DNA from: Durusdinium trenchii
Lineage: Eukaryota > Sar > Dinophyceae > Suessiales > Symbiodiniaceae
NCBI GenBank assembly: GCA_963970005.1
Contig: CAXAMN010015224.1
Coordinates: forward strand, 1,031,553-1,095,552
DNA: 64,000 nt
Direction of reading: 5' to 3'
The position numbers and the translations under genes were made by a program. Every line of letters begins with the position of its first letter. Position 1 is the stretch's first letter. The notes beneath the pieces are model-generated. The model was not told the origin of the DNA, ran no database searches, and worked only from the letters and a program-made list of their open reading frames with translations. Below are positions 32,827 through 44,140 of this stretch, one piece after another.

Positions 32827-33128
32827 CTAAAACTGTACCACAACCCATGCTCGTTTGTTCAAGGTGAATAAGAAGGGTGCAAGCGGAGCCCTTGCTGCCC
32901 TTTGCTTGATAGTCAGCTCGTTGATCCCATTCCACTCATGGTGTTGGACTCGCCTTGCTCCCTGCACCGCCACCTCCTCCTCGCAAATGCCCGTCGAAAC
33001 CACCAGGAGCCTCGCGCGATGGTGACACGTTGCTCGAAGCTTCTGGGCTTGGCATCCACTGGTCCCCGGCGCGTCCACCAAAAAGGCCCGCCTAACACAG
33101 CCACCCGCCAGTTTAGGGCCTCGGACAC
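32827..33128 (-). pseudogene. Frameshifted minus-strand coding relic
   Basis: Frame one reads EALNWRVAVLGGPFWWTRRG, PVDAKPRSFEQRVTIARG and SWWFRRAFARR. It then appears to shift to a second frame reading CEEEVAVQGARRVQHHEWNG, INELTIKQRAARAPLAPF. Both parts look like real protein and meet near a GAGGAGGAGG run, a likely slippage site. Trp/Arg richness would fit a retroelement polyprotein, but no catalytic motif is visible. Confidence 0.45.
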
Positions 33129-33346
33129 CCTATAATATAGGTTTTTCTACAGTAATGGGTTATTTTTGTAGATAGATCTTTGAGGAAACCTGGAATGGTG
33201 TGGAGATTGGTGGTGAGTCTTGGTGAACAGATTCAAACAGCGCCTTGGAAGGACTTGAGATTGGGGCTCCTAAACCGAAATGTGTTCAACATGCTTTAAC
33301 AGGTTTTGCAGGGTCAGTAGAAATAGGTGAAACCCGACGAAACCAG

Positions 33347-33502
33347 CCCACTGGACTAAGCGGACGCATGAGTCCTGCACTCACAAAACGCAACCTGGAT
33401 GATTCCGCAACCACGAATGCATTCCATGAATTCCATGATCATGGGAATGTGTGGTCATTCTTCATGCACACGCAATTTCCATCCACCGACTGGAAATCAA
33501 AG
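33347..33502 (+). CDS. Internal exon, 52 codons
   Basis: CGACGAAACCAG precedes a phase-0 frame of 52 codons: PTGLSGRMSPALTKRNLDD, SATTNAFHEFHDHGNVWSF, FMHTQFPSTDWKSK, ending AAG|GTGAAG. The composition is that of a globular protein. Codon bias is weaker than in other exons. Confidence 0.5.
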
Positions 33503-33760
33503 GTGAAGGATGTGAAGAAACTCAGGGTGGGGGCTTGCCTTTCACGCATACAGTAGCAGCTTTAGTGCTTTTTTGACCGAGATTGATGATTAATTCAGGA
33601 AGGCCCTCACACTGTTTGTGTGTTTGTATAGGCCAAGACTAGAGGGAGTACCTCACAAAACAAAGATTACACCCATGTACAGTAAGCTTTTTGTAAAGCA
33701 CTCCCTCTTGTGAAGAGGCCTTTGGCCGTTAGTTTTCCGCGTGTCCTTCCTTCACGTAGC

Positions 33761-33922
33761 ATGCCAGAACACAAGACTCATTGCACATCGTTGCATTCGA
33801 GTCAAAGAACCCTGACATCTCCCACTACTTCCTCAAAAGTCTCCCCCCTGGAAACTGGCAAAGAACCCGACTTCGAGGCAGAATGGTCCCATGCCGAGGA
33901 GCACTTCCCAGAAGACTTCTAA
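33761..33922 (+). CDS. Candidate terminal segment
   Basis: The frame from ATG reads MPEHKTHCTSLHSSQ, SSKVSPLETGKEPDFEAEW and SHAEEHFPEDF, then TAA. The last part is acidic and protein-like. The start may be an acceptor (CATGCCAG) rather than the ATG. Confidence 0.4.
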   Translation: MPEHKTHCTSLHSSQRTLTSPTTSSKVSPLETGKEPDFEAEWSHAEEHFPEDF

Positions 33923-34455
33923 AACCTGGAGTCGATTCGACTTCCAACACCTGCCGAATTGATTCGAGATCCTAATCCTATTCCATCCTTATCCTCGTCA
34001 CAAACTGTACCTAGGAGTCAAACTGACCCAAACACCTCACAACATAGACTGAAGATCACTTTCAACCTCCAGAGTCCGTCCTTCTCCTGCGATGGGGAGT
34101 TGTGACTGAACCACTCACGGGTGATCAACTTCGAACTGAATCACCAAGATCTAGCTGTGGTTCAAACAAAAATCACATAGAGAGGTTAAACAAAAAAACT
34201 GATATGAACATGAATAGAATTAGAATAGCGGGAACCTGGGGAATGGTCAAAATGCTGTTGGGCTGCTTTGGGTGCTTGGCTTTGCTCAAGCCCGTGAGTT
34301 GTAGGTGATGGGACTTCTACTCTTACCAGTCAATCGCATGAAGTGGAAAACCACCTGTTTGATGCTGTTGGTCAAGGAAAATGGTCTTCCAGGGGCCTAT
34401 GTTCCACTTCCGTGATTCAGTATTTCAGAGAATGCGACGTGTCCATGCAACTTGA

Positions 34456-34675
34456 TCATCTGATATGATCGCTAAGATTTAGATTCCGCGCTAAATCTCT
34501 CCTTCTGTCTCTTGGCCGTTCCAGCTGGGAAGCCACGGGCTCTTGACGTTCCAAGAGCACCAAGTCTTCATTCCGCTCGTCACGCAAGAGCCGCGCAGCG
34601 TTCAGCGCCGAGTCCCTCAATTGTGAAGGGCGAATGGCCTGCCCGCGCAACGTACAGCGGTTCCGCTGCACGGCT
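34456..34675 (-). CDS. Exon, Arg/Leu-rich helix
   Basis: CATATTCGCCTTCAAG is a strong acceptor. The frame reads AVQRNRCTLRGQAIRPSQL, RDSALNAARLLRDERNEDL, VLLERQEPVASQLERPRDR. Charged residues alternate as in a long helix. Codons are G/C-ending until about 34510; the true donor probably lies between 34480 and 34560 and is not clear, so the lower limit is the end of the open frame. Confidence 0.6.
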
Positions 34676-35091
34676 CTTGAAGGCGAATATGAAGCAAGGA
34701 ACAAGTCCGTTTTTGTTCTGCTGAAACAAAAATGGCTTTTGAACTGGGATGATCTCACTTCTCCTTCACCTGGCAGCCCTGTGCTCTTGGGGGGAATCCA
34801 TGAAAAGTCCTAGGGTCAAACAAACGAATTATATCAAGCAGCTGGCCAAATGCCAAAACATCCCAAAACAATGCTCTTACACCTTGCTGCAATGCATCAA
34901 AATGCTGATCCTTGGACAGCTCTTCATCCAGGTTGCTCCGAACCAAACGAAAGACACCTACCCCAAAAAGGAGACAGTTCCCCAGTAGGGAAAGTGGTTC
35001 CTCAGAGCAAATCCTTTCCATTCGACCTACCCCCCCACCGGTCTTCCATGTGTTGCCCTCCACCAATCATGGGATTTTGGACACTCTGCAG

Positions 35092-35213
35092 CTCGACGGA
35101 CGTCCTGCAGCCGAGCGGCTCCCCTGGGCAGCAAATGGGAGCTTCCGTCGCGATCACGGCTACGAGCCTTGCAAAGCAAGGACCTGGGTGCGCACCGGAA
35201 TCAGAAAAAGACA
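35092..35213 (+). CDS. Internal exon, 40 codons
   Basis: ACACTCTGCAG precedes STDVLQPSGSPGQQMGASV, AITATSLAKQGPGCAPESE and KD, ending ACA|GTGAGC. A second plus frame (LDGRPAAERLPWAANGSFRR) is also open. I prefer this one because its 3' end falls at the best donor. Confidence 0.5.
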
Positions 35214-35602
35214 GTGAGCCAGTTGAGTTACTGCTGAGTCCAAAAAGTAGAAACACAAAAAACACAATGGACAAAATAGGGGGTCGATTTGGATGACCAT
35301 ACTGACAGAAAAGGGTTCGCCCAAGAGATCCGAAGAGCATGGACTCGTCATAGAAAACAAATTTAAAGATCCTAAAACTCGTCTTCTTCGTCACTGCAAT
35401 TCAGTGGGAGTTTCACTGCAGCTCCTGGCTGAGGGGTTGTCTCCTTCTTTGGCTCACTGCGAACGTCCCAGCTGCCAGTTTGTTTTCCTGAAAAGAGCCT
35501 TTGAACGCTTGCACATCGAAAAACGCTCCCTGAAAGAATCGTATGGACATGGAACATAGGGACCCTTCCACCACAAACTCAAGTTCTGTCAAACACCCCT
35601 AG

Positions 35603-35666
35603 ACCTGGCTGAACCGTCTACGGTCCCCGTGATTCGTAAGGCCCAAGAAGCAGCGGCGACAGCGAG
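35603..35666 (+). CDS. Small internal exon
   Basis: AAACACCCCTAG precedes a frame reading LAEPSTVPVIRKAQEAAATA, ending GCGAG|GTGATG. Phase-1 start, phase-2 end. The Ala-rich end is helical. If both exons belong to one gene, the preceding exon (ending with one base at 35213) fits the two-base start here and the pair joins in frame. Confidence 0.6.
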
Positions 35667-35999
35667 GTGATGCTGCTCCCTTCCAGCAAGAGCCGAAGCC
35701 AATTGCCTCAAAGAAAGGCTTCCAATGCTTTACCAGGACTGGTTTTTGTTGAAGGGAACATCTATTGAATCTATTGGTTTAAGCCATCGTTTTGGGGGTG
35801 GAAAACACCATGGTGTCCTGTCGATGTTCGGTTCCCTTACAGTAATCCCATTCTGGGATCCAAGCTTATGCTTTGAAAACCGCAGGTCGTTCCTCCACAA
35901 ATAGGCACACTCATGCTGTACACCTCTTCCAGGATCAGTCGCAGGTGAACTCATACAAAGGCCAGCCTGCTGCGGTGTTTTCCCACTTCCAAAGCGCTT

Positions 36000-38160
36000 C
36001 CCTTATCCTAGCATCCAACATGAGCTGAGAGACCACCCGTGCCAATCTGGACACGCTCCGCCAGAAGTTGTGAAGCTTGGTCTGTATCCAATCTCTTCCT
36101 TGGGAAAAAACATACACAAACACCTCTGCAGGCATCTGAGATGCATCAGTGTTTTTTGTTGGTCTCATGGGTGGATAGGCTCCAGAACTTGGTAGGAAGG
36201 GGGAAGAGTTCTGTTCCAGGGGTTCTCTGAGACACACTTAGGCGAAGTAGGCACCACTCCGGAAGTGAGTCGACGAGTCGGGTAACAAGCCCACCCCACC
36301 ATGTGAAGCAACGAAGAAACGGGCTCACTATAGGACTAGAATATATATATATATTCATATAGCATATCCGGCCTGCTAAATTTGAAAGACAACACGCTCC
36401 CCCCAATGGGTGTGCAATTTAAATTGCACCAAATTATATTTCCTTATCTAAAGAAGATGTAGATCATCTGATAGTTTGTCTTGTTGATGACCCAGTGGTG
36501 TGCCGTGGGAGGTTTTGAGATAAACCACGCAAAACCCAATTTTCCAGGAACTGTTCTTGGACGAGATGGACGGCCGCTGCGAAAATCTAACGGAAAAATG
36601 ACAGCTGGAGCAGTCTTGAGTCCAGTCCCCCCACGTTGAGTTGCCTGCGTCCTGTTTCTGGCCTTGTCTCGCTTGTGTCAGTTTCCCTGCTAGTCAATGC
36701 AAATGTATTTTTGCCATATCTTGTCTACCTTTTCGTTTTCGGTTGGAAAACAAGTCCACCAAAGTGCCCTTTAAAGTTGGATTGCCGCAGTGGCCACCTC
36801 TTACGCCCAAAATCCCTATTCAAACAAAGCATGGATGGTCTTTTTGAAGGGATCAAGCAAACACCCAGAGTCCCAGATTACGTACATACTCACCAAGGAG
36901 ACCCTTTTTTTGCCTGCAACTTTTGCACCCATGTTTCTTTGCCTCAAGCAAATCACCACGTAGACTTCCCTGTTTGACAAACAAAAATTCCTGACTGCGA
37001 CGAAGCCAGTGTGACCAGCGTCAAGAGTTTGGAGAGCATGTTCCAGGCATCTGCATCTTCCGTACCTGAAACGTGGACAGTGCAGTTTGAGTCTGGTGAG
37101 TCTGACATAGAAACACACAGTTATTGTTTTTTGGTGTGAGCGGTCTGGACACTTGTTACAGGGCAGCTGCTCCAAATACCTTGCAATATTGGCAATGTTG
37201 ATGTTCATATCACAATGGGAAACTACGATTCAATTATAAACCTGGAACTCTTCCCGCCACCGACAACATACAATAATAAAATACCGTCAATCAAAAACGT
37301 TTCTTCAGTAGGTTGTGCAATAGAACGTTTATATTCATGTTTCACCAAACTGTATAAGTACTATCTATAAATAACTGTCAACAACAAACTGGCTTTTATC
37401 GAGAGGTTATCCATCGCTTACAAGTTAATACGGCCGATTGAGTATACACTATACTGTCAACAAAACTTGCTTTATCAATCGGATATGTTTCAACCACGAG
37501 TCAGCTCCAACTGTTTCCTAGGTGGCAATAGGAAACCAAACTATCTACTGTACAATAATGAAGTCCCTTCTGAACTATTGCAGTGCAGCTCCAAACTTTC
37601 TCCTGTACAATAATAAACCGTCTTCCAGATTGTAAAAATCAGCTAAAAATCAAAGCTGTCTTAATCTTAAGGTCTCGAGGTACATTATTGGGAGTGATCC
37701 GGAGTACCTATTAAAAATGCCCACCAAAAAAGAAACATATCGGAGACCTCAAAATACGGTTTACATTTTTTTTGAATTACCGCCCTTTAAAGCCGCTACT
37801 AAACTACCAACATGGTCGATTTGGGTGGAGTTCTCTTTATTAGGTTCCAAAAACAACCCAAACTGCACACCCTGTCCACCATGACACGCCACGTTTACAC
37901 CAGCAGGTTTTCCTTAGTCCTTCCACGCAAACGCACTTGCCACCGAGGCTCCAGGCAAAACCGAATGGCACAGCGACATCACCTATTGAAAGCTTTAGTT
38001 GTTAGTCTGATGAAGAATCACTATTTCAATAAAGGTTTTTGCAAAGGGAAAAGGAAAACCCTTCGATCTGAATGTGTTTTCAACTTTTGATTCGAGTATT
38101 AACTAAGTATTATATTTTTTATATACGATTTTTTCCTGGGTGACTTATCGGTTCTGAAGC
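36000..38160. other. No gene seen
   Basis: Mostly AT-rich DNA with scattered open frames (for example 36636-36977 and 36816-37208) that lack codon bias or splice sites. From about 37250 to 37700 the DNA is especially AT-rich and stop-dense. A (TA)n tract lies near 36340. Confidence 0.5.
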
Positions 38161-38174
38161 TCTTACCAGGTTTC

Positions 38175-38235
38175 TGCAACAAATCTGCACTTCGAGCTTC
38201 CCAAAGCGCTGCGCCTGCCAGGAAATCTGCATTTC
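38175..38235. repeat. Dispersed copy of the 42-bp repeat
   Basis: AACAAATCTGCACTTCGAG, then CCCAAAGCGCTGCGCCTGCC and AGGAAATCTGCA, form about 1.4 units of the 42-bp repeat found as an array at 56961-57325, 19 kb away, in the same orientation. Confidence 0.75.
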
Positions 38236-38433
38236 ATATGTAATCAATGATTATTCAAAGAGATCCTCCCACTGACCCTATTTTGGACAACCCCTATTTC
38301 AGGGACCCCCTGTTAAATAAACATAATAACATTCACCCGAGTTTTTGTTAGTAGGAGTTGTTGCTCGCGTGTTTGTTAATGTGTATCTGTATAAGGGATT
38401 AGTCATGTCGGTCCACCAGTTTTCCACTCCAAC

Positions 38434-38594
38434 CCGAGCGAAACAGAACAAAGTGATGCCCAAGTAGCGGATCAACAGCTCCAGCAATGCGCGGCACAGC
38501 GGCTCCAAGAGTTGCTGCAGCTCCTCGCAGAGAGCTTCCACTCGCAGCTCCGTGACTACCTTCACGCTCGGCTCGCTTGCGAGGGGAGCGGTAG
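38434..38594 (-). CDS. Exon with strand ambiguity, Leu-rich helix
   Basis: On the minus strand CACCTCCCAG precedes APLASEPSVKVVTELRVEAL, CEELQQLLEPLCRALLELLI, RYLGITLFCFAR, ending CGG|GTTGGA. The plus strand over 38479-38601 is equally open (LQQCAAQRLQELLQLLAESF, HSQLRDYLHARL) with ACAG before it and GAG|GTGCGT after. CTGCAG-type codons read as Leu/Gln on both strands. One of the two is almost certainly coding. Confidence 0.5.
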
Positions 38595-39163
38595 CTGGGA
38601 GGTGCGTCTTGAGGTGCGTGAAATGAAAGGCGTCGATGCTACACAAGAGGAGCGAAGTGGGGGCGAAAACACTCCTGATGTTTGCTGCAACACTCTATGT
38701 TTGACTCGATAGAAAGGGCTGCAGGAACCTGCAGGATTCTTCTGATCGCTTCGGACCATTTTTTAGTGTTCTTTTGTTCCCGCCGTTGGTGGTTGTATGA
38801 TAGACAGCTCCTGTACCTGGTCTGCAAAGGCTAGAGATCACAGTCACAATCATGGCAAAACAAAAAACATAAACCTTTCAGGATGCTTCTATCCTGAGAG
38901 AGCTGTGTATATATCTTGGTACATTCCAACATTCACAATTGGCATTCCCAGCATGGATTCCCAGCATGGATACCTTTCGATCGAGTGAAGAATGCATCAG
39001 CACAAATTACCTTCAGTTGGCGGGTCATCTTCGCCCAGGAAACCAGCAATGATTCTGTAGCACAGCAGGCTTGGATATATTAACACCAAAATGTGCTATA
39101 TAGACCACACATTTCCAAACAGTTCGAACCCAAAGCCTTTTCCTTTATCTTCCGAATGACCAG

Positions 39164-39257
39164 CTGCGCAGCTCGCCTCGCCTTGGCCACCAAGAGGATC
39201 AGCCGCAGCTGGACTTGCGGCTCGCAGCTCTCAGCCGTCGACACCAAGACCTGCCAG
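39164..39257 (+). CDS. Internal exon
   Basis: CCTTTATCTTCCGAATGACCAG is followed by LRSSPRLGHQEDQPQLDLRL and AALSRRHQDLP, ending CCAG|GTCGGG; an alternative donor is GAG|GTGGAT at 39265. Third positions are very strongly G/C. A second plus frame is open but Cys/Ser/Arg-rich. Unknown function. Confidence 0.6.
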
Positions 39258-40093
39258 GTCGGGAGGTGGATCGCTCAGTGCGGGTTCAAATGGCAGGACC
39301 TCTTGATCAAAGGACCCTCTATCCAAGGGTTCTTGGGTGAACACTCCATATGAGTGAATTGTGCTGTTCAGCAACTTCTTGCAAGATTGATCCCTTTTTA
39401 TGCTTTCCGTGTTTGTTGATGGTACTGTCCCTGTTAAGACAACATCCCTCACTCAGATTTGCTCAAACCAGTAGAGCCGTCTTCCTAAGCATGATGCATC
39501 CATCCATTTCCTTGGCATACAGCAACTACAATGTTGAAAAATTGAAAAATCAGTTCTTCGTCGCTATTGGCAACTGCAAAGTATAGACCAAAAATGGGCC
39601 TGTGACGACTCATCTACAGTATCTATCTCTCTCTCTCTCTACGAAGAGCCCCGCTGGCCAGATTATTGAGAAAACTGTGGGTTCACACAGTGGGTTCAAA
39701 CCCTTTTCGAAGCTCCAGTAAGTATGCTCTAGTTAGTACTATAAACACATTCTTCGGGGGGATGAACCATAGGCCTGACTCGGCCTGACCAGCTAGTATC
39801 AAAAAGCACGACAGTTCTATAGTTGAGTCAGCTTGGCTTACTTGTAGCCAAACCCTTCAAACAAACGAGGGTCCGGACCCAAATCAATACAGACATATAC
39901 CCGTACAAGTATACAGATCTCATCGAAACCATAGAAGGAAGCTTGTTTCATGACTGTTTAGGGTCTCACTTTCATTTGATCTCCGCTTGGCTGATCAGCA
40001 TCGTCTGTCTCTGAGTGGAACCATTCTCCAAAATTTCAGAGTTTCCCGTGGGTGCTTCTCGTCCCAAGCACTACGATCTACTGAACGGACCCC

Positions 40094-40249
40094 ATGCAAA
40101 GCCAAAGCGGCGCGTTTGACGCCGCTGTCGCCTCCGCGTCACCCACCGGGACCTGTCCTTTTTGGACCTGTGGGGAGCTCAGCCCCCCCGTTGGTCTAAA
40201 AAGCCTCCAACATCCCGGAACCGCAGCTGCGGACCCGGGAAGCGAATGA
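40094..40249 (+). CDS. Candidate 51-residue segment
   Basis: From ATG to TGA the frame reads MQSQSGAFDAAVASASPTGT, CPFWTCGELSPPVGLKSL and QHPGTAAADPGSE. Strong G/C at third positions. The start could be an acceptor just after (ATGCAAAG) instead of a true initiator. Confidence 0.4.
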   Translation: MQSQSGAFDAAVASASPTGTCPFWTCGELSPPVGLKSLQHPGTAAADPGSE

Positions 40250-40339
40250 GACATTCAGATCTTGTTCCCTTGTTCAAAGGAGAAGATGGTTTGCGGCCCT
40301 GATTGATGCCGAGGTCCAGAAAAAGTATTGACATGCCAC

Positions 40340-40470
40340 GTATCCCATCGCGCAGCCCTTTTCTCCACCTTCATCCAGTCCCCACAGCGGCTGGTGGCCA
40401 TGGCCGAGGAAGCGACGTAGAGCGCACGCAGGGCATCCTCCAGCGAAGTAGGCCTTGGAGAGGGTCTGCC
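40340..40470 (-). CDS. Exon 2 of a minus-strand pair
   Basis: Acceptor CCAGCTCAG, then GRPSPRPTSLEDALRALYVA, SSAMATSRCGDWMKVEKRA and ARWDT, ending GATAC|GTGGCA. The phase-0 start matches the phase-0 end of the exon at 41009-41147, so the two join in frame across a 538-bp intron. The segment from SLEDALRAL onward reads as a helical, globular protein. Not recognised. Confidence 0.65.
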
Positions 40471-40704
40471 CTGAGCTGGCACTTCGGGTAGGGCGACTTC
40501 GCTGCATGTTTGAGAGTTTTGCGGTTTTGTTTGAGAGGCAAGGGTAAGGCTGGCAAGTAATTATTCATTTCTTTGCATGTGGTTCTTTACCTTCGAAAGC
40601 TTGGGACCATCTTGGGGAATAGTATGACGTATAATATTATGTCCTGCCACAGTTTCACCTGGAATTTTAAGCGGTGACCAACACTTGAAAAAGAGGCCTA
40701 TAGT

Positions 40705-40730
40705 GGTTTCAGAGTAGATGGCACAACCCA
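40705..40730. repeat. Solo end of family C
   Basis: GGTTTCAGAGTAGATGGCAC then AACCC is identical to the left end of the element at 7278. No partner arm is visible downstream. It lies inside the predicted 40471-41008 intron. Confidence 0.65.
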
Positions 40731-41008
40731 AACACTGTATACATTGATTGGGTGCCAGAATTGGTGCCAGAATTTGGGGAAGCTGCAGGTGACCATTGAC
40801 GACCACCGCAATGGCCCAAAACCCTCGGAACGCTTCTCGCGGGCTTCATTTTTAGACCGTAGAGAAACGCATACAAACACTACACTCTACCTGGACAGGA
40901 ACACTATACAAATTGATCGTCTCGTTTCACCCCGATCCCCCATTTGCCTCATAAAGGCATGTTAGTAGGCATATATATTCGTGTATGTATTCCCTGTCCA
41001 ATCTACAC

Positions 41009-41147
41009 CTCACTCGGACATGACCCCAGCTGCTGCAACTCGCCGCTTGCAATCTGCTCCACCAACTGCTGAAGCGCCTGATATCGCGTGATCTCTTCTC
41101 CGGCTGTTAAATATGACTCCCCAGCATCGAACGTACATCGGGCAGGA
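41009..41147 (-). CDS. Exon 1 of a minus-strand pair
   Basis: Acceptor GGGTTTGTTCCCAG, then PARCTFDAGESYLTAGEEIT, RYQALQQLVEQIASGELQQL and GSCPSE, ending GAG|GTGTAG. Clear splice sites and a convincing amphipathic helix (RYQALQQLVEQIASGELQQL). It joins in phase 0 to 40340-40470. Confidence 0.7.
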
Positions 41148-41552
41148 CTGGGAACAAACCCGATGTCAATTCTCCTGGATGTGCACATCCCAACCAAATC
41201 AGACGCGCAAAAGCTGAACACAATTCATCCCGAGCCAGCAAGATAGTGAGAGTCAACACTCATTACCCATGTGGCCCATGTGTTTTTTTGAGTTCTTGTT
41301 GGGATCTTGAAGAGATGCTTTGGTACGGTGAGGTGCATTCACTCATATGAATATATATATATACATATATATACACGTTTTCATAATGGTTCATGCGAAC
41401 TGGATGAACAACCGCAACTACACTGGAACGAACCATGGCATGGCCAGTGACCGATGGCCCCACCTGTTGCACTTGGAGGGACTCCACAGTGTGGAACTCC
41501 GAGCTAAAGCACTCCAAGCAAAGGCCTGGACACGTGGCTTGTCACACGACTC

Positions 41553-42208
41553 GTGTCGATCAACTTGGGACACGGGGTCATCAACCAGGGCAAAAGGATA
41601 CCAACCAGTGGTCGCATGCCTAAATTCTTTGGCTTAGACCCTATAATCCCTATAGCAAGCGAAAGCCATTGTTCCGGATTGGCCACCGCGGATCCCAACA
41701 TTCTGCGCGTTTTGGGGGTTCCTTCAGCTTCCTTGAGAGGATGGATGCCATGGACGAACCAGGCACTCGAACTGTTGCGTCAGAGTGGAACCCATCTGTG
41801 GCATCGTTCGCCAACTGTCCCAGCCAAAGAATTGGAAGGAACCAGGGACTCGCCCCGGGTAAGCGCCAGAACAAGCCGCGCGGCAGAAACCGGATCGGGG
41901 ACTCGGGCACTCTAAAGATCATGCCAACTGTCCCGCGGACGCTGCTGAACTCGCTTTATGGCTCCATGGAAGGAAGACCCGCCCCCCTTCATCAGAAACC
42001 CGCCAAAAAAGCAGACAACTCGCCCATCGGCATGGGCGCCCAAACGCAAGGAGAAAGCCACCTGCAGCGTCCAGGGCATCCGAGAAACGGAAGAAAGGGG
42101 CGATCCAAATGGCCAGGACCAGTGGACCAGTGGTGGGATTATCATCCCACCATCTACTTGCCATCAAAAAGCGCAGCTACATCATGCTACATCCACTCAG
42201 GTGGATGA
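41553..42208 (+). pseudogene. Coding-like relic with frame changes
   Basis: Plus-strand segments in different frames look coding: LRGWMPWTNQALELLRQSG and KELEGTRDSPRVSARTSRAA; later AWAPKRKEKATCSVQGIRET, EERGDPNGQDQWTSGG, ending CAG|GTGGAT near 42201. A 179-codon plus ORF (41669-42208) runs through the whole region in a third frame. Two minus frames are also open (RVPESPIRFLPRGLFWRLPG). It may be an old retroelement; orientation is not secure. Confidence 0.35.
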
Positions 42209-42209
42209 T

Positions 42210-43350
42210 GTAAAGTTAAAGGCATTAAATTATCGTTGAACTATGTGGTAAGGCGGTTGGAGTCTCAATGTATCATTCTGCCCTCCTTTCTGTGGGCCAA
42301 CTGCTTCATCATTTCTCCTGATAGGCTAGGTCCGCTAGATAGCAAAAACCCCAGGGATCTCTGCACGGCCCTCCCATCTTTCAAGTGCTCCCTGGATCAT
42401 TCTCCGGGCATCTCCGGGCCGGATAGCGTACCTCGTTGGAACTGCTAAGCAGAACCTGGCAGCAGCCACTAAAGTGAGTTGAACCCGTGGCGGCTTGGTT
42501 CCGGGTGGTTGGAGGTGGGTTCCATTGCCAAACTCATCCGGACAAATGAGAAACGGTGGTATTTACAGGGAAGTGACTTACCACTTACCACCGCATAAGA
42601 CTTAGACCATACTCTTTTACCGAGAAAAACCCAGCTTGGGGGGAAAGCTTGGACACTCATGTTTTGCGTTCACGCTCTCCTTCCTCTACCTGAATTCTAG
42701 TTGTCTAAAACTTTGAAGTCCAGTCCAGAGTGTCCAAAACCAATGATTTCAATCTGACATTTGTTGGGACAATTGTCAGAAAGGAGGGGAACCTTGGGAT
42801 GTTACATGCACAGTTGCTCTCCATTTTGGAATGTTTGCGTATATAATATATATATATATCTTGTGTGAGGTTTTTTCATTCCCTTTTTCTCATGTTTGTA
42901 CATCCAGAACTCTAAACTGCGATATTGAATGTTATTGAATGATGTGTGTTTCTCGGATCTGGGACACCTTTATCGATCACTTGAGCTCCGTTCAACCTTG
43001 TTCAATAGGATCAAACCCTTCCTGTCCTTCACACCGAACAAAGCAAAGCTATTGCGGCCAGTGTTTTGAACAATAACTTTTATATCACAAAGGCGTTGCT
43101 TGAGCACAAGCGACTGTACACAACGACCAGTACAGTAATCCATCAATTGCAATACTTTCACTGCTTAGGGAGGATAAAGAACCACCCTAGCCTTCCAACC
43201 TGGACAAACATTTTGAGAGGAGCAACACTTCTCCTTGTTATTGGCACTCATGAATCAAATGCCCCCTTCCTCAAACAAACATCTGGATGCGGGTCCAACA
43301 CCTGAAACTTCCAAACCCAGCGCTGTACTACAAGAAAAGATCACTGTACG
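42210..43350. other. No gene seen
   Basis: AT-rich with a (TA)n tract at 42840-42860. Open frames lack codon bias. Confidence 0.45.
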
Positions 43351-43419
43351 TGTCCATTTGGTTCATTTGAGGAATTCAACCACCGTTTTTGGGGGGTACC
43401 GTGAAAAATGCAAGGTCAC

Positions 43420-43483
43420 CCGTACTCTACCACAGACGGTCACGCTGGACCCATTTGTTCTGAACAGCGCCCAGGATCTCACG
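43420..43483 (-). CDS. Candidate exon downstream of 43682-43766
   Basis: GTGGACCACAG, then VRSWALFRTNGSSVTVCGRV R, ending CGG|GTGACC. The single leading base completes a Ser codon with the AG left by the preceding exon. Another minus frame (REILGAVQNKWVQRDRLW) is also plausible with donor TGTG|GTAGAG, but its phase would not match. Confidence 0.4.
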
Positions 43484-43681
43484 CTGTGGTCCACAGCCCA
43501 CACACCTGGAATCCGGGCTATGTACAAGAAGACGTGTCTCCGTCCATTTGGCGTGGGTGCTGGGCGCGCGGGCAGGTGGTGAACCCAGAGAGCAATCGTT
43601 GCAGGGGTGTTGGTCTTTCTGCCAAGAAGTTGCTTGTAGTTCTTGATATTCCTCAACTTCCCCAACCGCAAGGACCACCAC

Positions 43682-43766
43682 CTAGTGTAGATTGACTCGG
43701 CTGCAGCGACTCTTTTGCTGAGGACATGCTCAGCGAAAAGCAAGTCATCTTGCAAAGCTTGGTGAG
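43682..43766 (-). CDS. Internal exon, helix
   Basis: Acceptor AATTGGACCAG, then HQALQDDLLFAEHVLSKRVA and AAESIYT, ending ACTAG|GTGGTG. The pattern DDLLFAEHVLSKRVAAAES is a good amphipathic helix. Phase-2 end fits 43420-43483 across a short (198-bp) intron. Confidence 0.55.
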
Positions 43767-43926
43767 CTGGTCCAATTGTTTGCCTCGGTAGAGCCTGAGT
43801 TAGCCATATTTGAAGTATTAACTATTCAAAGCATGTTCATGCTGTTATTCCCCACCTGTCAGGTGAGGGTTGTTAGATTTATGTCAGCTCTATCTCCTCC
43901 CTCCTCCTTCTCCTCCTCGTCCTCCG

Positions 43927-44140
43927 CCGGACCTCAACCACGACCATCCACGCCCAGTGTTCCCTGCCGGACCTCAACCACGACCATCCGCACCCAGTGT
44001 TCCCTGCCGGGCCTCAACCACGACCATCCGCACCCAGTGTTCCCTGCCGGACCTCAACCACGACCATCCGCACCCAGTGTTCCCCGCCGGACCTCAACCA
44101 CGACCATCCACGCCCAGTGTTCCCTGCCGGACCTCGACCA
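43927..44140. repeat. 40-bp minisatellite, about five units
   Basis: The unit starts CCGGACCTCAACCACGACCA and continues TCCGCACCCAGTGTTCCCTG. Copies start at 43927, 43967, 44007, 44047 and 44087, with a partial sixth. Differences are few (CACGC/CGCAC, CCGG/CGGG), so the array is young. Because 40 is not a multiple of 3 the long ORFs here change repeat phase and are not meaningful. Confidence 0.9.

Noticed and set aside
39680-39720. T-arm-like GGGTTCAAACCC
   Set aside because: It is a simple palindrome without D arm, anticodon arm or acceptor stem.
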